The notes under the pieces are model-generated. The model made no database searches. It was not told where the DNA came from and saw nothing but the letters and a program-made list of their open reading frames with translations. From assembly GCF_000247695.1 (NCBI RefSeq), contig NW_004624843.1, positions 2,862,361-2,926,360 of the forward strand: a DNA stretch of 64,000 bases, read 5' to 3'. Positions 1 through 11,150 of this stretch are shown piece by piece. The DNA is from Heterocephalus glaber (Eukaryota; Chordata; Mammalia; Rodentia; Bathyergidae). A program made the translations under genes and the position numbers. Numbering within the stretch: position 1 is the first letter of the stretch; each line of letters starts with the position of its first letter.

Positions 1-239
1 ACTGCTACAGTTTCCAGTTCCTTGTACCTCCAGCCAGCAGAGAAATTGAATTTAGTAACACGACTAAAAATGCCACTTTATTCTGATGACTAGACTTCTG
101 TACTAACTCTAGACCTGGATTTGAGTGAATGATGTGAAATTGTTATATTACAGTTAGGCACGATTGAATATCAGTAATGCTATGTGATTTGACACCAGTA
201 ATCAACTAATGGACATCTCATATTTACCATGCTCAAAAG

Positions 240-720
240 TACTCTCCATCAACATTTTTGACTCTCACATCTCCAGCGTCCTCACCCCTTCCCACTGATC
301 GAGTGAATGTCTTTGGAATTGTCCATGACTCTTCTTTCCTACAACCAAAACTCAAATTGTAAGCAAATGCATTTGATTGTGCTTTCAAAATATATGCAAA
401 AACCTGATCATTTGTCAGACTTTGAGCACCCTCCTAAACTACACGACTCTCATCTCTCACTAGTTTTATAGAGATATATCCTAACTAGCCTTTCTCCCCT
501 TCCATTATAGTTACTCTCATCAACACAGACTGATCTTTTCAAGTCACTAAGTCGAACGAGTAGGTCTTCTCTAAAAACCCTACACTGATTTCTCATTTCT
601 GTAGGATAAAAACTCTTCCCACAGTGATCTCCTTGGTATAATTTGGAAATGCCAGATGCACTCCTTCCTCCAAATCATTGTATTAGAATTAACAGCTCTT
701 CACTTCTGTCAGGATTTTGT
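240..720 (+). mobile_element. L2 LINE 3' region, old and diverged
   Basis: The order of phrases follows the 3' part of mammalian L2: a segment about a late or sudden case of 'actcttctttcct', then 'gctttcaaaatatatgcaaaa', then 'tgatcttttcaag', then a data-like stretch 'taggataaaaactctt'. These occur in the consensus order at about the expected spacing. No reading frame survives. Boundaries are approximate. Confidence 0.6.
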
Positions 721-739
721 GAAATATCACTATTTTGGC

Positions 740-886
740 CTGAATTGTGGCCCCTCCAAACTCATACATCGAACTCTTTACCCTAGTACCTTGGAATGTG
801 ACTGCTTTTGGAAATATGAATAATTAAAGAGGTGATTAAATAAAGTGAAGTCATTGGGGTGGACTCTAATCCAATATGATTAGGGC
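740..886 (+). mobile_element. MaLR LTR (MLT1/MST-like), 5' part only
   Basis: The stretch has the typical MaLR U3 start: 'ggcctgaattgtggcccc', 'aaactcatac', 'taccttggaatgtgactg' and 'ctaatccaatatgat' in the right order. It stops abruptly at 886, where an LTR in the opposite orientation begins with TGTATTAGTCAG. The rest of this LTR is not recognisable on the far side. Confidence 0.7.
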
Positions 887-1150
887 TGTATTAGTCAGAT
901 TTTCATAGCTAGAACTAAATATCAGACGTACACAACTTAAAGGAGGAACCATTTATTTCTGCTCACAATTTCAGAGGATTCAGATTAGCTGGCTCCAAGA
1001 CATGAACATCACAGCAGAAGCGAGTGTTGGAACAAGGTGTTCACTCCATGGTGTCTGCGAAGCAGAGCAGGAGAGGAAGGAGGGAAGAACTATTTAATAG
1101 TGCCGAGGGTACTCCCCAGTCCCATGTGCAAATTTTGATTAGTCCCAATA
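887..1150 (-). mobile_element. MaLR-type LTR, antisense, partial
   Basis: It starts with the antisense MaLR signature 'tgtattagtcag', then 'ggaggaaccatttatttctg' and 'ctcacaatttcagagg', which read as the R/U5 end on the minus strand. It interrupts the sense LTR at 740-886. The distal end fades near 1150 and I could not place it exactly. Confidence 0.65.
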
Positions 1151-2182
1151 AGTCATAGTATTCCTATTATCCCTTTCAGTGGTTGCTTTAAACATGGGAA
1201 AGTAACATGACCCAAGACAATGAGACATAAATTGTATTCTACTTGGGGTCTCTGGGAAAAGCACATGGTAGAGCAGCATCCGTGCTCTGCTTCTGACCTA
1301 CTAAGTACTCTTTGTGATCATCCTGCCACTGTTCAGGGACCATCCATCCATTGAACATTTCATAAAAAGAGATCAGTGGAACCCAAGTCTCTAATAACAA
1401 CACAGGTGTGGTCTTGAATGGACCCTCAACTGAACACCTGTGCCAATTCTTGTCTCTTGAGAGAATACACTCTACTGTTGACCTCTGTCTTACTAAAAGT
1501 CAAAAGCAGCCTTACATGCTGTGAATTGCTCCTGTTGGTTTTCCAAGCCATTCTTGCATGGAAGAACACATGCTACCTGACACTAATATGCTATTTATTT
1601 TGTATCACCCAGGATTCAGGCTGATTGGGCTTTATATAGACAATTCACATCTACATGCAATGGTGAGATTGCTTTATAATTTCTGTTTTTCATTGATAAT
1701 ACTCAAAGTCATATCATATCATATATATATATATATATTTCTTCCAAATTCCAAATGAATTGACATAAAATTCTTTTGTAGATACTCATAGTATTAAGAT
1801 ATGTGTACATAGCACCTTTCTATGCTGTGAGACCATAAAAATAACCTGGAGACTAAGTATGAAAGATAAGGTTTCATGAGACTTACTACCAGGCCAAGGA
1901 AGGAAAGTGCTGGTTTAGACTTACTAACTGGCAATGAAGCTCTTCAAAAGATGCTAAACAGTGACACAAAAGCATATGAAACTATATCCTCACTCTTTTG
2001 TAGGTTGAAGCTTTATACACAGTAGTCAAATGTGAAATTAACCTAATTATATATCACATAATTATAACCTTAACAATAGCATATATTCTACATAGAATGT
2101 AAATTACAGAGTATATAATTATGCTCTATATTCATTTTAATATATGAAATTATATTATATAAAATATAAATAATTATTATTA
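1151..2182. other. Unassigned non-coding stretch
   Basis: No gene or repeat family was recognised apart from a short (AT)n run near 1711-1738 and AT-rich DNA at 2030-2180. Small open frames at 1418-1758 overlap each other and have no recognisable protein features. Confidence 0.6.
1711..1738. repeat. (AT)n microsatellite
   Basis: Two ATATC units lead into an uninterrupted AT dinucleotide run of roughly nine units. Confidence 0.9.
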
Positions 2183-2720
2183 CATATAAAGATTTAATAC
2201 CATTCAGCCTTTAAAAGAGAAAATCTTGCCATTGGGGTCGACATGGATGAAGTACAGAATATTATGACTTTGAAAGATAAGTACTTTATCATAGGACTCA
2301 CATGATGAATCTTTTGCAGTGACACTCCTAGAAGTAAAGAGTGGAATGGTGGGTTTCAGTGACTGGGTTATAGGGAGAGAAACTGGAAAGTATTTGAAAA
2401 AGGCACAAAATTTCAGTTATCTAAGATGAGTAAATTCTAAAGATGTACTATACAGTATAGAACTTGTAGCTAACAATACAGTATTACATACTTTAGAAAT
2501 TTGCTAAGAGGGAAGATCTTATGTTAACTGTCCTTAACACAAAAGATAATGACAATAGATAACTAGGGTAGATAGAAGCTTTTGGAGATGATTGACAGTT
2601 CCATGGAATAAATTTTGATGATGATTTAACAATGTATGCTTATCTCCAAACTCACCCTATAGTATACAATAAATACGTACAGTGGTTTAACATTAGAATA
2701 TCTCAATAAAGTGGTTTAAA
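2183..2720 (+). mobile_element. L1 (L1MA/MB-like) 3' end
   Basis: It follows the 3' end of an old L1 in order: 'cattcagcctttaaaagaga' and 'gacatggatgaa' (the end of ORF2), then 'gagtggaatggtgg', 'actgggttatagggag', 'cagttatctaagatgagtaa', 'tatacagtatag', 'gctaacaatacagtatta' and 'aaatttgctaagaggg', ending in 'atacaataaata'. The coding part is badly decayed. Only the last codons of ORF2 and the 3' UTR are present. Confidence 0.8.
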
Positions 2721-3140
2721 AATTAAAGAATAGTCTGTGGGTAGACCTTATTTTCTTTTAAACATTTCTTTGATCTCTGCTATTAGAATTATATATTTTA
2801 GAACCCCAAGGACCTTGTTTAATCCCCAGCACAGGAAATAAGCAATAATAACAACATCATTTAGCTATAAAGAGCAGAAGCTGCATTTTCTAAGACAAAG
2901 AAGAATAATGACCTAAAGTCGTATCCAGCATAGTAAAACTTCATGTGGTTGCCTATAGCACTCTTAAAACTTAATCAATTAGCAGTGCTTAGTCTGGCAT
3001 TTCTTCTTTCCTATACATCAGAGATAATTTTATTAAATACAATAACTTCAAGGTGCAAAATATACATAGGGACAATATTCAAACTCTATAAGGAAACACA
3101 TTTCAAAAGTTTAATATATAAATAATGGATATACTATTGC
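2721..3140. other. Unassigned non-coding stretch
   Basis: AT-rich sequence between an L1 3' end and an ID SINE. An open frame of 60 codons at 2943-3125 is not supported by any recognisable motif. Confidence 0.5.
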
Positions 3141-3151
3141 AAATCATTCTT

Positions 3152-3246
3152 TTTTTTTCCAAAACTTTTTGTTTGTTTGTTTGTTTGTTGTTTTTGGTAC
3201 CGGGGGTCAAACCCAGGCCCTTGTGCTTCCAAAGCAGGCAGCAGAA
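3152..3246 (-). mobile_element. ID SINE, antisense, 5'-truncated
   Basis: Read on the minus strand, the body matches the 3' two thirds of the ID element at 38498 ('gctgcctgc' then 'gacccccggtacc') and ends in an A-rich tail with (AAAC)n units, seen on the plus strand as GTTT repeats at 3170-3188. An 11-bp direct repeat, AAATCATTCTT, flanks it at 3141-3151 and 3247-3257, which supports a genuine retrotransposition. The A-box end is missing. Confidence 0.85.
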
Positions 3247-3257
3247 AAATCATTCTT

Positions 3258-5235
3258 ATCTATTCATTTAAATGTATTCCTTTAGAACTATAGTAGTCAA
3301 TATGACTACTGGCTATATTTACAAGCAAACAATTGTATGTACTTTGATATTTATTAAATTTCATAATATTAAATTGACTACAAGTTTACGAGTTTGTATT
3401 GTTTTAATGGATGTTCTCACTTAAGTGCTTTCCACTGTCTTTAAGAAATTACTATTTACTAATTTCTTCTTGTAACTCAATAACTCATTTGGGGAAACTG
3501 AAGAAAGCTTTAGCCTTCACCCATTAACATTTTTTTTAGCTTTTCCCACTATCTCCTTTGCAACGAGGTCAGAATCAATACCTAATTATATCTAGTTAAA
3601 CCAGTGAAATAGCAAATACATCATTTCTACCTTCCTGAATCAGAGTGACTCTAAACTCAGCAAGAAAATAAGCCATCATCTCCTCCATTACTTTAAGGGT
3701 CTGTCCACGCAAAATCGATACATATTACTAAAGACTATATACTCATTTATCACTGAATTACCTCTAGAATGTGTAAATCTTAGAACATGATCTACATGTC
3801 TTGCTCCAAGTATGTATTTGCTAAGTCTCATGCTTCTTCCTTACAACAGGGATCTTTGGATTTTCAGTAGAACCTTGTGTAAAGAATAGTTTTAAAATAT
3901 AAATCATTTTCAACTTTTGTAGAGAATTTCACAAAGCACAAATCTTCTGAGATTCAGGAGTGTTATTTTATGATATAAAAACCAGCAGAGCTTTTCATGA
4001 TAGTGGAGTACACAGACACATGGCTCCAGCCAGGTGGTGCAGAATAAATAAACAAGATTGTTGACAAGAGAAAGTTTACTCCAACTAAATCTTGTACTCC
4101 AAGCACTGTTAAGCCATTTTATCAGGATTAGCAATGTCCATATTCCAGCCAACATAAACAATAAAATTTCATAACTCCAGTCTTATACAGGGATTAAAGA
4201 AGAAACAATTGGTGTATGCATTTATTGACCTGCTTAACTGACTCTTGGGAGCCATTTGTAAGACAATGAAAAGAAACCTCAGACTCTGACAGCAAAGGGT
4301 TATCCAATATACTCTTTTGTGTTCAAATCATCCGCATAACTATTTTGCCTATTTTAAAACTTTCAAATGAAATAACTGTACTCTTAGTAAATTTCACCCC
4401 TTTTAAAATATCTTTCATTTCCTTCCTTTTCTACTGGACTTACATTTTCACAATTATATCAGAAGTCTGTGAAAACTATGCACCCTCCATCAACGGTATT
4501 ACCAAATGAGAAAAATGAAATTTAACTTACTCATCAAGCTAAAGTGAAGGGCACAATTTTCTGCAAAAATGTATATAACAAAGTGTGGACTGAGTCAGTC
4601 CAGTGACATTTTTAACATGACAATAATTATGAGTAGATTAGGTTATATAATTGTGGGAGGGAGAGGAACAAGAAAACAAAGATTATGTTTTGTTCCATAC
4701 ATCATAACAGAAAATTGGTACATTGTATGCTTGTTCATGGAATAGGCTTGAGAATCAGTCCTTCATTATCACATGAACTACTGTGCCAGCCAAATGAGAT
4801 AGTGGAGAGGTAAACTATGGGCTTTAGTGAATAAATTACTAGTGCACTGGTGAAAAGGGAGGAGAAACCCACAACAATGCCTGAATCCTTAACTTTCATC
4901 CTAGCAACAAAATGATCTAAGAAGCCTTGGTGTTTAGAATTATAAAATGTATTATGTTATGTGGAGTACAGATCTGTCAGAATGAAACCCTTTAATAAAA
5001 GAAAGGTAAAAGAAAAAAATTTTCCTAAAAAAATGAAAAGGGAAAAAAGTCACATAAAAAAGAAGAGACATGTAAGGAAATGATAGCTGTTTGTTTATCG
5101 TGGTGGAGAACTGAGGGAAAAGAAAAGACTGCCTCGTCCTGCCTCCAGCTGCATGGACAGCTCTGAAGGTCAAAGAAGTGAACCCTGTGGAGCAGGAGTG
5201 CACCACGAGTTCCGGAGCACTGAACCCAGAGAACA
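3258..5235. other. Unassigned non-coding stretch
   Basis: About 2 kb without a recognised element. Overlapping minus-strand frames at 3910-4161 and 4952-5357 (83-110 codons) carry no domain-like pattern, and one runs through a MIR fragment, so I treat them as chance frames. Confidence 0.55.
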
Positions 5236-5237
5236 TG

Positions 5238-5350
5238 GTGGTGCAGACTGCACCCCTGCTGTGTTCCAGCTGTGTGGCCTTGGACAGCCTCTCTCCGCTG
5301 CAGTTTCCTAGACTCTAAAATGGGAGTGACCATGCACCTCTCACCTTCTG
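5238..5350 (+). mobile_element. MIR SINE fragment, sense
   Basis: The core matches the conserved MIR centre: 'agctgtgtggccttggaca', then 'cagtttcctagactctaaaa' and 'tgggagtgacca'. Confidence 0.7.
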
Positions 5351-5469
5351 AAGCCAAGCATCCCCTGTCTTGGGACTGTCGTACTTTGGTTTCATCAGCA
5401 TGGAAATGTCCATCACCCAGCCAGCCTCAAGCTGCACACCCCCCACCCACACATCCCGTTTTTCCATCT

Positions 5470-5662
5470 CTGCCCAAATCTCAACCTTTCTAAAATTATA
5501 CCTCCTTCTGTTTCCCTCATTCTGAATTATTTTTTTCCATGACATTATGCTTTTTTCCCCCACCTGTTTCTCCTACTAACACATAAGCTCCCCAGGGACT
5601 GGACTTGCTCCATTCCCTGTTGGAGCACTGCCTGACACATGCTTAGTAAATATTTAAAAGGA
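5470..5662 (+). mobile_element. L2 LINE 3' terminus
   Basis: It ends with the characteristic L2 close: 'cacataagctccccaggg', 'ggacttgctccattccctg', then 'actgcctgacacatgctta' and 'gtaaatattt'. Confidence 0.7.
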
Positions 5663-5931
5663 GGAGAGGGTGCCTTCACTAGAGGTTGCAGAGGCCAACC
5701 CACATAGGCTGTATATAGACTGTGTTAAAGAATTTAGTCTTCACCCCCCCAAAATGACAGATGAAGTTTCCAAGGGTTGTTATGAAGATTAAGTGAGACA
5801 GGAAAACTGATTGAGTTCAAAATTCAAAATATCTTTACTCAACATATGTTGATTGCCAATGTATTACTAATGAATGGCCCAGTCAATTAGATGTACAATG
5901 GAGTCACCATTCAGGTATTCATGGGAGATGA

Positions 5932-5951
5932 ATATATATATATATATATAA
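5932..5951. repeat. (AT)n microsatellite
   Basis: About ten uninterrupted AT units. Confidence 0.85.
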
Positions 5952-6261
5952 AATACAATATGAAATCCTCAGGCCACTTGCCCTTCACAACTGCTTCCCA
6001 TTTCTATCACCTCGGGATAGCTAGCTGAAATGATGGTCTCACAAAATCTGAGCTCCAGGGTGCCTGAAAACTCGCCTGTGTTTGATCAGACACATGTGAA
6101 CAAATTATCATCTTATTATCTTTTCCTTGATAAGCCAGAGTCCAGAAAGCTAACTGGACCAGCTTTTCTGTGTGGCTCATTTACTGAAGCTCAGTAAATC
6201 AGGGTGTCTGCTAGGTATTTTATTTAGGAAAGTAAACATAATCTTCATTATAACTTTAAGG

Positions 6262-6400
6262 TCATTGTTCACATGTTATAGTCGAGGAAGTTGAGGGCCA
6301 GAGAGTCACAATGACACAATTTGTGCATGATGCCCATGTTAGCCACAGGAAGAGGCAGACCAGGCTTGAAGGCCAGCAGGGGAATTCTAGCATGAACCGT
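6262..6400 (-). mobile_element. MIR SINE fragment, antisense
   Basis: The antisense MIR core is visible: 'gaggaagttgagggccagag', 'gacacaatttgtgcatga', then 'ggaagaggcagaccaggctt'. Confidence 0.6.
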
Positions 6401-6534
6401 CAATGCTCACCAGGAAAGAGAGAATAGGAGAATTAAGTAAAGTGTCTATCACACCGCTGTAAAGGGAGACAGCCTGGATTCAAGCCTGAGTATCCAACAC
6501 CAGATCCCATATCCCAAAATTGCCTCCTTTTAAG

Positions 6535-6922
6535 CTTGTGTCTAGATGTTCCCCCAAAGCCTCATCTGTCATAGGTAGGGCTTTTTCCGAGGTGGCTGGA
6601 TCTAGAGTGTGTGATGCTGGGATTAAGGGTGTGTGATTACTAAATCAGTCCACTGATGGGTTTGGCACCGTCCTAATCTCAGTAGCCTAGAAAGAGTATG
6701 AAAGGGGCAGAAAGAAGCTGCTAAGACCCCTTGCTTGCTCTCACCTACCTCTTTTCCCAGGACTATTTCTCCTCTGTGATGCCCCTCTGCCATGTCACCC
6801 TGCCTTGGAGCCAGTTAACTAGGAACTGAAACCTCTGCAAACTGTGAGCTATAATAAACCTTTCCTCCTTTAACTTTGAGGGTCCAGTATTTTGTCTCAG
6901 CAAAGAGAAAAGTAACTAAGAT
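6535..6922 (+). mobile_element. MaLR-like solo LTR, sense
   Basis: A complete or nearly complete LTR of the family repeated across this window. It starts with 'gatgttcccccaaagcctca' and continues 'gaggtggctggatctag', 'gggattaagggtgtgtgatt' and 'cactgatgggtttggca'. The R region has an AATAAA signal at 6853-6858, and it closes 'agtattttgtctcagcaa'. No internal retroviral sequence adjoins it, so it is a solo LTR. It lies inverted relative to the copy at 10717-11150. Confidence 0.8.
6853..6858 (+). terminator. LTR polyadenylation signal AATAAA
   Basis: AATAAA sits in the expected R-region position of the sense LTR, followed about 15 bp later by a T-rich stretch. Whether it is used cannot be judged from sequence. 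Confidence 0.5.
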
Positions 6923-9224
6923 ACCTCGCAACCTTTATTCTTTATTCTTTATTGTTCCCTGATGATTTAGATGTATTAGTAATTCCTTCATTCTTCAAGT
7001 CTGAATATATCGCCTTCCAGAGTTGGATAAACTGAGAATTGGTCTATAGATGAGGTTTTCTAAAGTTTGGGGTTGGAAAGATTCTGGATAAAACATTGAC
7101 TCATAAAGTCTGTCAAGATTTTAAATTTTCATTCCTACTTACATGATATAATGCTTGCACATTCATTTGCAAGTAATCATGCAATCTACAAACACTCATT
7201 ATGGGTTCTTATACTTCTGCCTAGAATATAACATGCCAATTAACCTTTAGCACTTTTTTCTTAAACAGGGTTAATAAAACACAAAAGAAAAGGGGGGAAA
7301 TACCAACTTTGGGTGACAGGAACTAATAATTCAAGTATAGTTTTTACTCTTGAGAAAGTAGCACCTTAGAGAGATGAATTTAAATGAGCTATATGATAAT
7401 AGCATTTCTGACTTTTAAGGTTGTGGGATGGGATGTTCATTTGGAACTTAGCTGGTAAAAAGGAAAATAGCAGGGATACAGTTTCTTCAAGAAATTACTT
7501 AATGTCAGAATTGGCTCAGAAACATAATTGTGGTTCTCTTTTCAAGCCAGCAGGAATGACTTATAATCTTAGTATCAGCTTCTCAGGCACATGTGTTTTC
7601 AGCTTGCCCTACCAGGCCCCATCTGTCCTTGTTGGTATAAGGTATATCCACTTGCTACTGTTAGCCATTCTAAAGTTATAAAAAGTAGAGAAATGCAAGC
7701 CCCAGGAAAGAGAACTGCAATCAGTTTTAAAACAGTAATGCATAGCACTCCTTTTAGATATGTCATTCTAGGTTCCTTCCAAAGGTTGTTAGTTCCTGAG
7801 GCATTACCAAGCCAAGCCAGCACTTTAGATCATTTCCTAGCCATATGGTGACAGTTAAGAATGGGTCTTCACATTGAAAACCATTGTCATGACTTCATCT
7901 GTCTCTTCCTTTGATAGAAATAGTGCCAACTATCTTAGAACAGCAGATAGCATTGTCTTTCCACTCCCTCAACTGAGATAACTCTGAAAGGAGTCCTTAA
8001 ATATTGATAACTGTGGCTGCCCCTGTACCATAAAGCTAGCATGTCATCTTATGTATATTGAGCCAAGACAAACTTGCAGCTAGAGATATGCTCTTATCAA
8101 GAATAGCCAATCTCTTGAGGTCTTACTATTCCAGTTTCTCTCCACAATACTAACAGATGCTCACCTTAGCCAAAAAGGAGTGGAATGTGAAGGAGGCATC
8201 CTTCCTGCAAATAAGGGTGAGCTTTACTTTTTTGGAAACAGCTTTACTTTTTTTCCACACTCTAAAATTGGGAGCTATAACCAAGGAAACTGGGCTTCAA
8301 TTTTTCATTTTGAAAAAAATCTGGAATTTGTATTATACTTAAGAACTGAGCATTTTGTCAGCCCTAATTACTATTGCAAATGATTCTATTGGAACCAGTT
8401 GGTACTTCAATACAGAATTTCTCTCCAGACCACCAGTTCAGATTTGGCTTCAATGAGAAGAACTCAGAGTTATTTTCTGATGCCATTTGCCTGCTCAAAT
8501 GAGATAAGTTAGGGGAACTGACTGGACTCCATGTAGGGGTGCAGGACTCTGTGAGTCAAATATCATTCGTATCAGTGCTTCATCACTCTCCTCTCCTCTC
8601 CATAGTACACTGTGCTGAGCAGCACCAAAGCCAAGAAATGCATTGAGATAGAGTCAATCATTAGTTTTGCTTCCTGTGTGGTCCTATCTTCTCAGAGATA
8701 GCTTTAAGTCCAGGAGAACCAGCATTAACGGTTATCATTGGTATGTAACTTCCAGGAACTTGATTCCACTGAGCCAATGTGTTGATATGTGCAGAGTCAA
8801 ATTTGCATCTTCAGACAGTGTAAGAACTGAAAAATTCTGCACTGCCAGACACACCTATCAATCTGAAGGAGAAGAGAAAAGCAAGTATAGAGAGTTTAAC
8901 AAAATATAAATGGGAAACTTTTAAAAAATATGCATTAATCGTATTTCCAAACAGCTTTCTCATGAATAAGAGAATACTGCTTTGCTAGTGCCACAAACGG
9001 GTACAAAAGGTGTGAGCCTCAGAACAGTGGAGGAGTCCTGAATACGGAGTTTAAAGACTTGTGTTTCAGTATGACTTTAGGGGCAGGAGCTAGGCACCTT
9101 AGAAAAGCCTGTTAACTCATGGTACCTCCAATTTTCTCATCCTTCAATCAGTCCTAGGAGTGTGATGCAACTTACCACAAGGATATTTTCTTCATAAAGC
9201 ATTATATAAATGTTAGGTCTTAGT
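6923..9224. other. Unassigned non-coding stretch
   Basis: About 2.3 kb with no recognised repeat or gene. Open frames at 7421-7851 overlap on both strands and lack motif support. Confidence 0.55.
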
Positions 9225-9482
9225 GTTTTAGTTAGGAATGATATCCTTCTTTGTATCTTATTGTTCAAAAATGTAAAGATGTTTGTCAAAGGATAGAAGT
9301 ATCAGATACACAGGAAAAATAATTTCAAGAGATCTATTCTACAACATGATGATATAGCTAATAATTTGTTGCACACTTGAAAATTGCTAACAGACCACAT
9401 ATTAACAATTAAAATCTTACAAATTATAAGTGATGTAATACATATGTTAACAAGTTCCAGTTAGCATATGCATATGAAACCC
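9225..9482 (+). mobile_element. Old L1 3' UTR fragment, sense
   Basis: It shows the L1M 3' pattern: 'gatagaagtatcagataca', 'ctattctacaacatgatgat', 'gcacacttgaaaattgctaa', then 'aagtgatgtaatacatatgt'. Confidence 0.6.
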
Positions 9483-9794
9483 AATGAAACTATGCCAATA
9501 CACTATGAACATGACATTCAGAAAAAACAAATCTCTATTCCTAACCCTCCTCACTTACTTCTGGAAATGTCTTTTACTGTCTGATATAGGAAAGGGAGAA
9601 AGAACAAATATCAATCTCAGTAAAATTGTCTCAGTATAACCAACCAAACTAAATATAGTATGACTATGAAATAAATCACCATATTGATTACTTCTTCTGA
9701 TTCGATCAGACTACTGATGTCCCTTCCTAGTCCTATTTACTGGTTAGGGATTCTTTAATTGAATAGAAAATCTTTGTAATAGAAGAGCAGTCAG

Positions 9795-9985
9795 CAAACA
9801 TTTTCTGTAAAGAATCAGTTGACAAACTTCTTTTGGTTTTGTAGGCCAAATGATCCCTGTAACAACCACAAAATTCTATTACTGTAGAGGAAAGCAGTGA
9901 TAGATGGTAACAATGTGGGTGTAGTTATTTCACACTAGAATTTTAGTTACCAAACCAGACACAGGTCAGATTTGTTCCATCGCAA
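9795..9985 (+). mobile_element. hAT/Charlie-like non-autonomous DNA transposon
   Basis: The left part carries 'cagcaaacattttctgtaaa', followed by a 'ttttgtaggccaaatgatcc' segment and a 'cagacacaggtcagatttg' segment near the right. This is the order of a common mammalian hAT-derived MER element. I cannot name the subfamily and no terminal inverted repeats are intact. Confidence 0.55.
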
Positions 9986-10716
9986 TAATTTACTAATGCT
10001 CATAATAGAAAATTATATTGGTTATAGATTATGTTTTCAGCCAATTTACACATATAAGGCAAAAGCTAGAGTCAAAAATGCCTTTTTAATTGATGCAGGG
10101 TATAGCTCACTTATACAAATATGAGATTATTTGTTTCTGTCATTCTCTGAGTGACTTTGTTATTTATTTGGTAAAAGTTTCCCAGTTTGCCTTCGAGAAA
10201 GTATGCCTGCTCATTACATGTACCCCACTGCAGCTCTCATAGTTTGCTTGCCATTACATCAGAATGCCCTATGCAAGCCAATCAAAGTGCCCCATTCTCC
10301 TCCCACAAAATAAATAACTCACAGATGGGGGACAAAGTTGCAGAGATTTGACTGTAAATATTGGGAGAGAGAAGTCTGTCCTTTCTCTAAAATGCCAAAC
10401 CACAAAGATGATGTAACTTTGGGCTTTTTAAAGTCTGTCATCTTCCAGGATATATGAATGAAGTCATTTGCAATATCAGTAAATAAGAATGGTGAAATGA
10501 GATCAAAGAACTGAAAGAACATCTTGCATTGTGATGATAGAATCTGAAGTCCAGAACAAGTCTGCAGTCACAAAAGCAAGAATAAGCTCCCTTTTAAAGA
10601 TCCACTTCAGTAGAAGAGGATTTATATTGCGTGCAAAAAAAAAAGTCTTAAAAAATAAAGATTCCCCATAGATTTGCCAAAATCCAAGTGAAATAAGTGT
10701 ATTTCAAAATATAAGA
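9986..10716. other. Unassigned non-coding stretch
   Basis: No recognised element or coding evidence. A poly-A run lies near 10636-10646. Confidence 0.5.
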
Positions 10717-11150
10717 TGTCTTAGTTACTTCTTTGTTGCTGGGACAAAATACTCAACAGCCTCAAGTTAAAGGATAAAAGGTTTATTTTAGTTCATAGTT
10801 TGTAGAGGTTCAGTCTATGGACAGTTGGCCCCAAGGCAGAGTAGTGTGGCAGAGGGGTATGGTAGAGGAGAAATCTCCTCCATGGCAAGGCAGGCAGGGG
10901 GCAGCAAACAGCAGCCTCCCTTTCCCTTTTATTCCATTCAGGCTACAAGACTATTGGTTGGTACCACCCACACTCAGGGAAAGCCTTGCCATTATCCACA
11001 CACAGAAATACACTAAACCAATCAGTGAACCTATTTAGTTATTCACACACCCTTAATCCATATTCACACACCCTAGATCCAGCCACCTCTGTAAAGCCTC
11101 AACTATGAGTACATGAGTCTTTGGGGGAACATCTAGATACAAGCTATAAT
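10717..11150 (-). mobile_element. MaLR-like solo LTR, antisense, near full length
   Basis: This is the same LTR family as 6535-6922, in reverse. It begins TGTCTTAGTTAC and passes the reversed polyadenylation signal TTTATT (10782-10787). The far end carries 'ccagccacctctgtaaagc', 'ctttgggggaacatctagat' and the U3 start. ATAAG lies beside both ends (10711-10715 and 11151-11155), consistent with a short target duplication. Confidence 0.85.
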
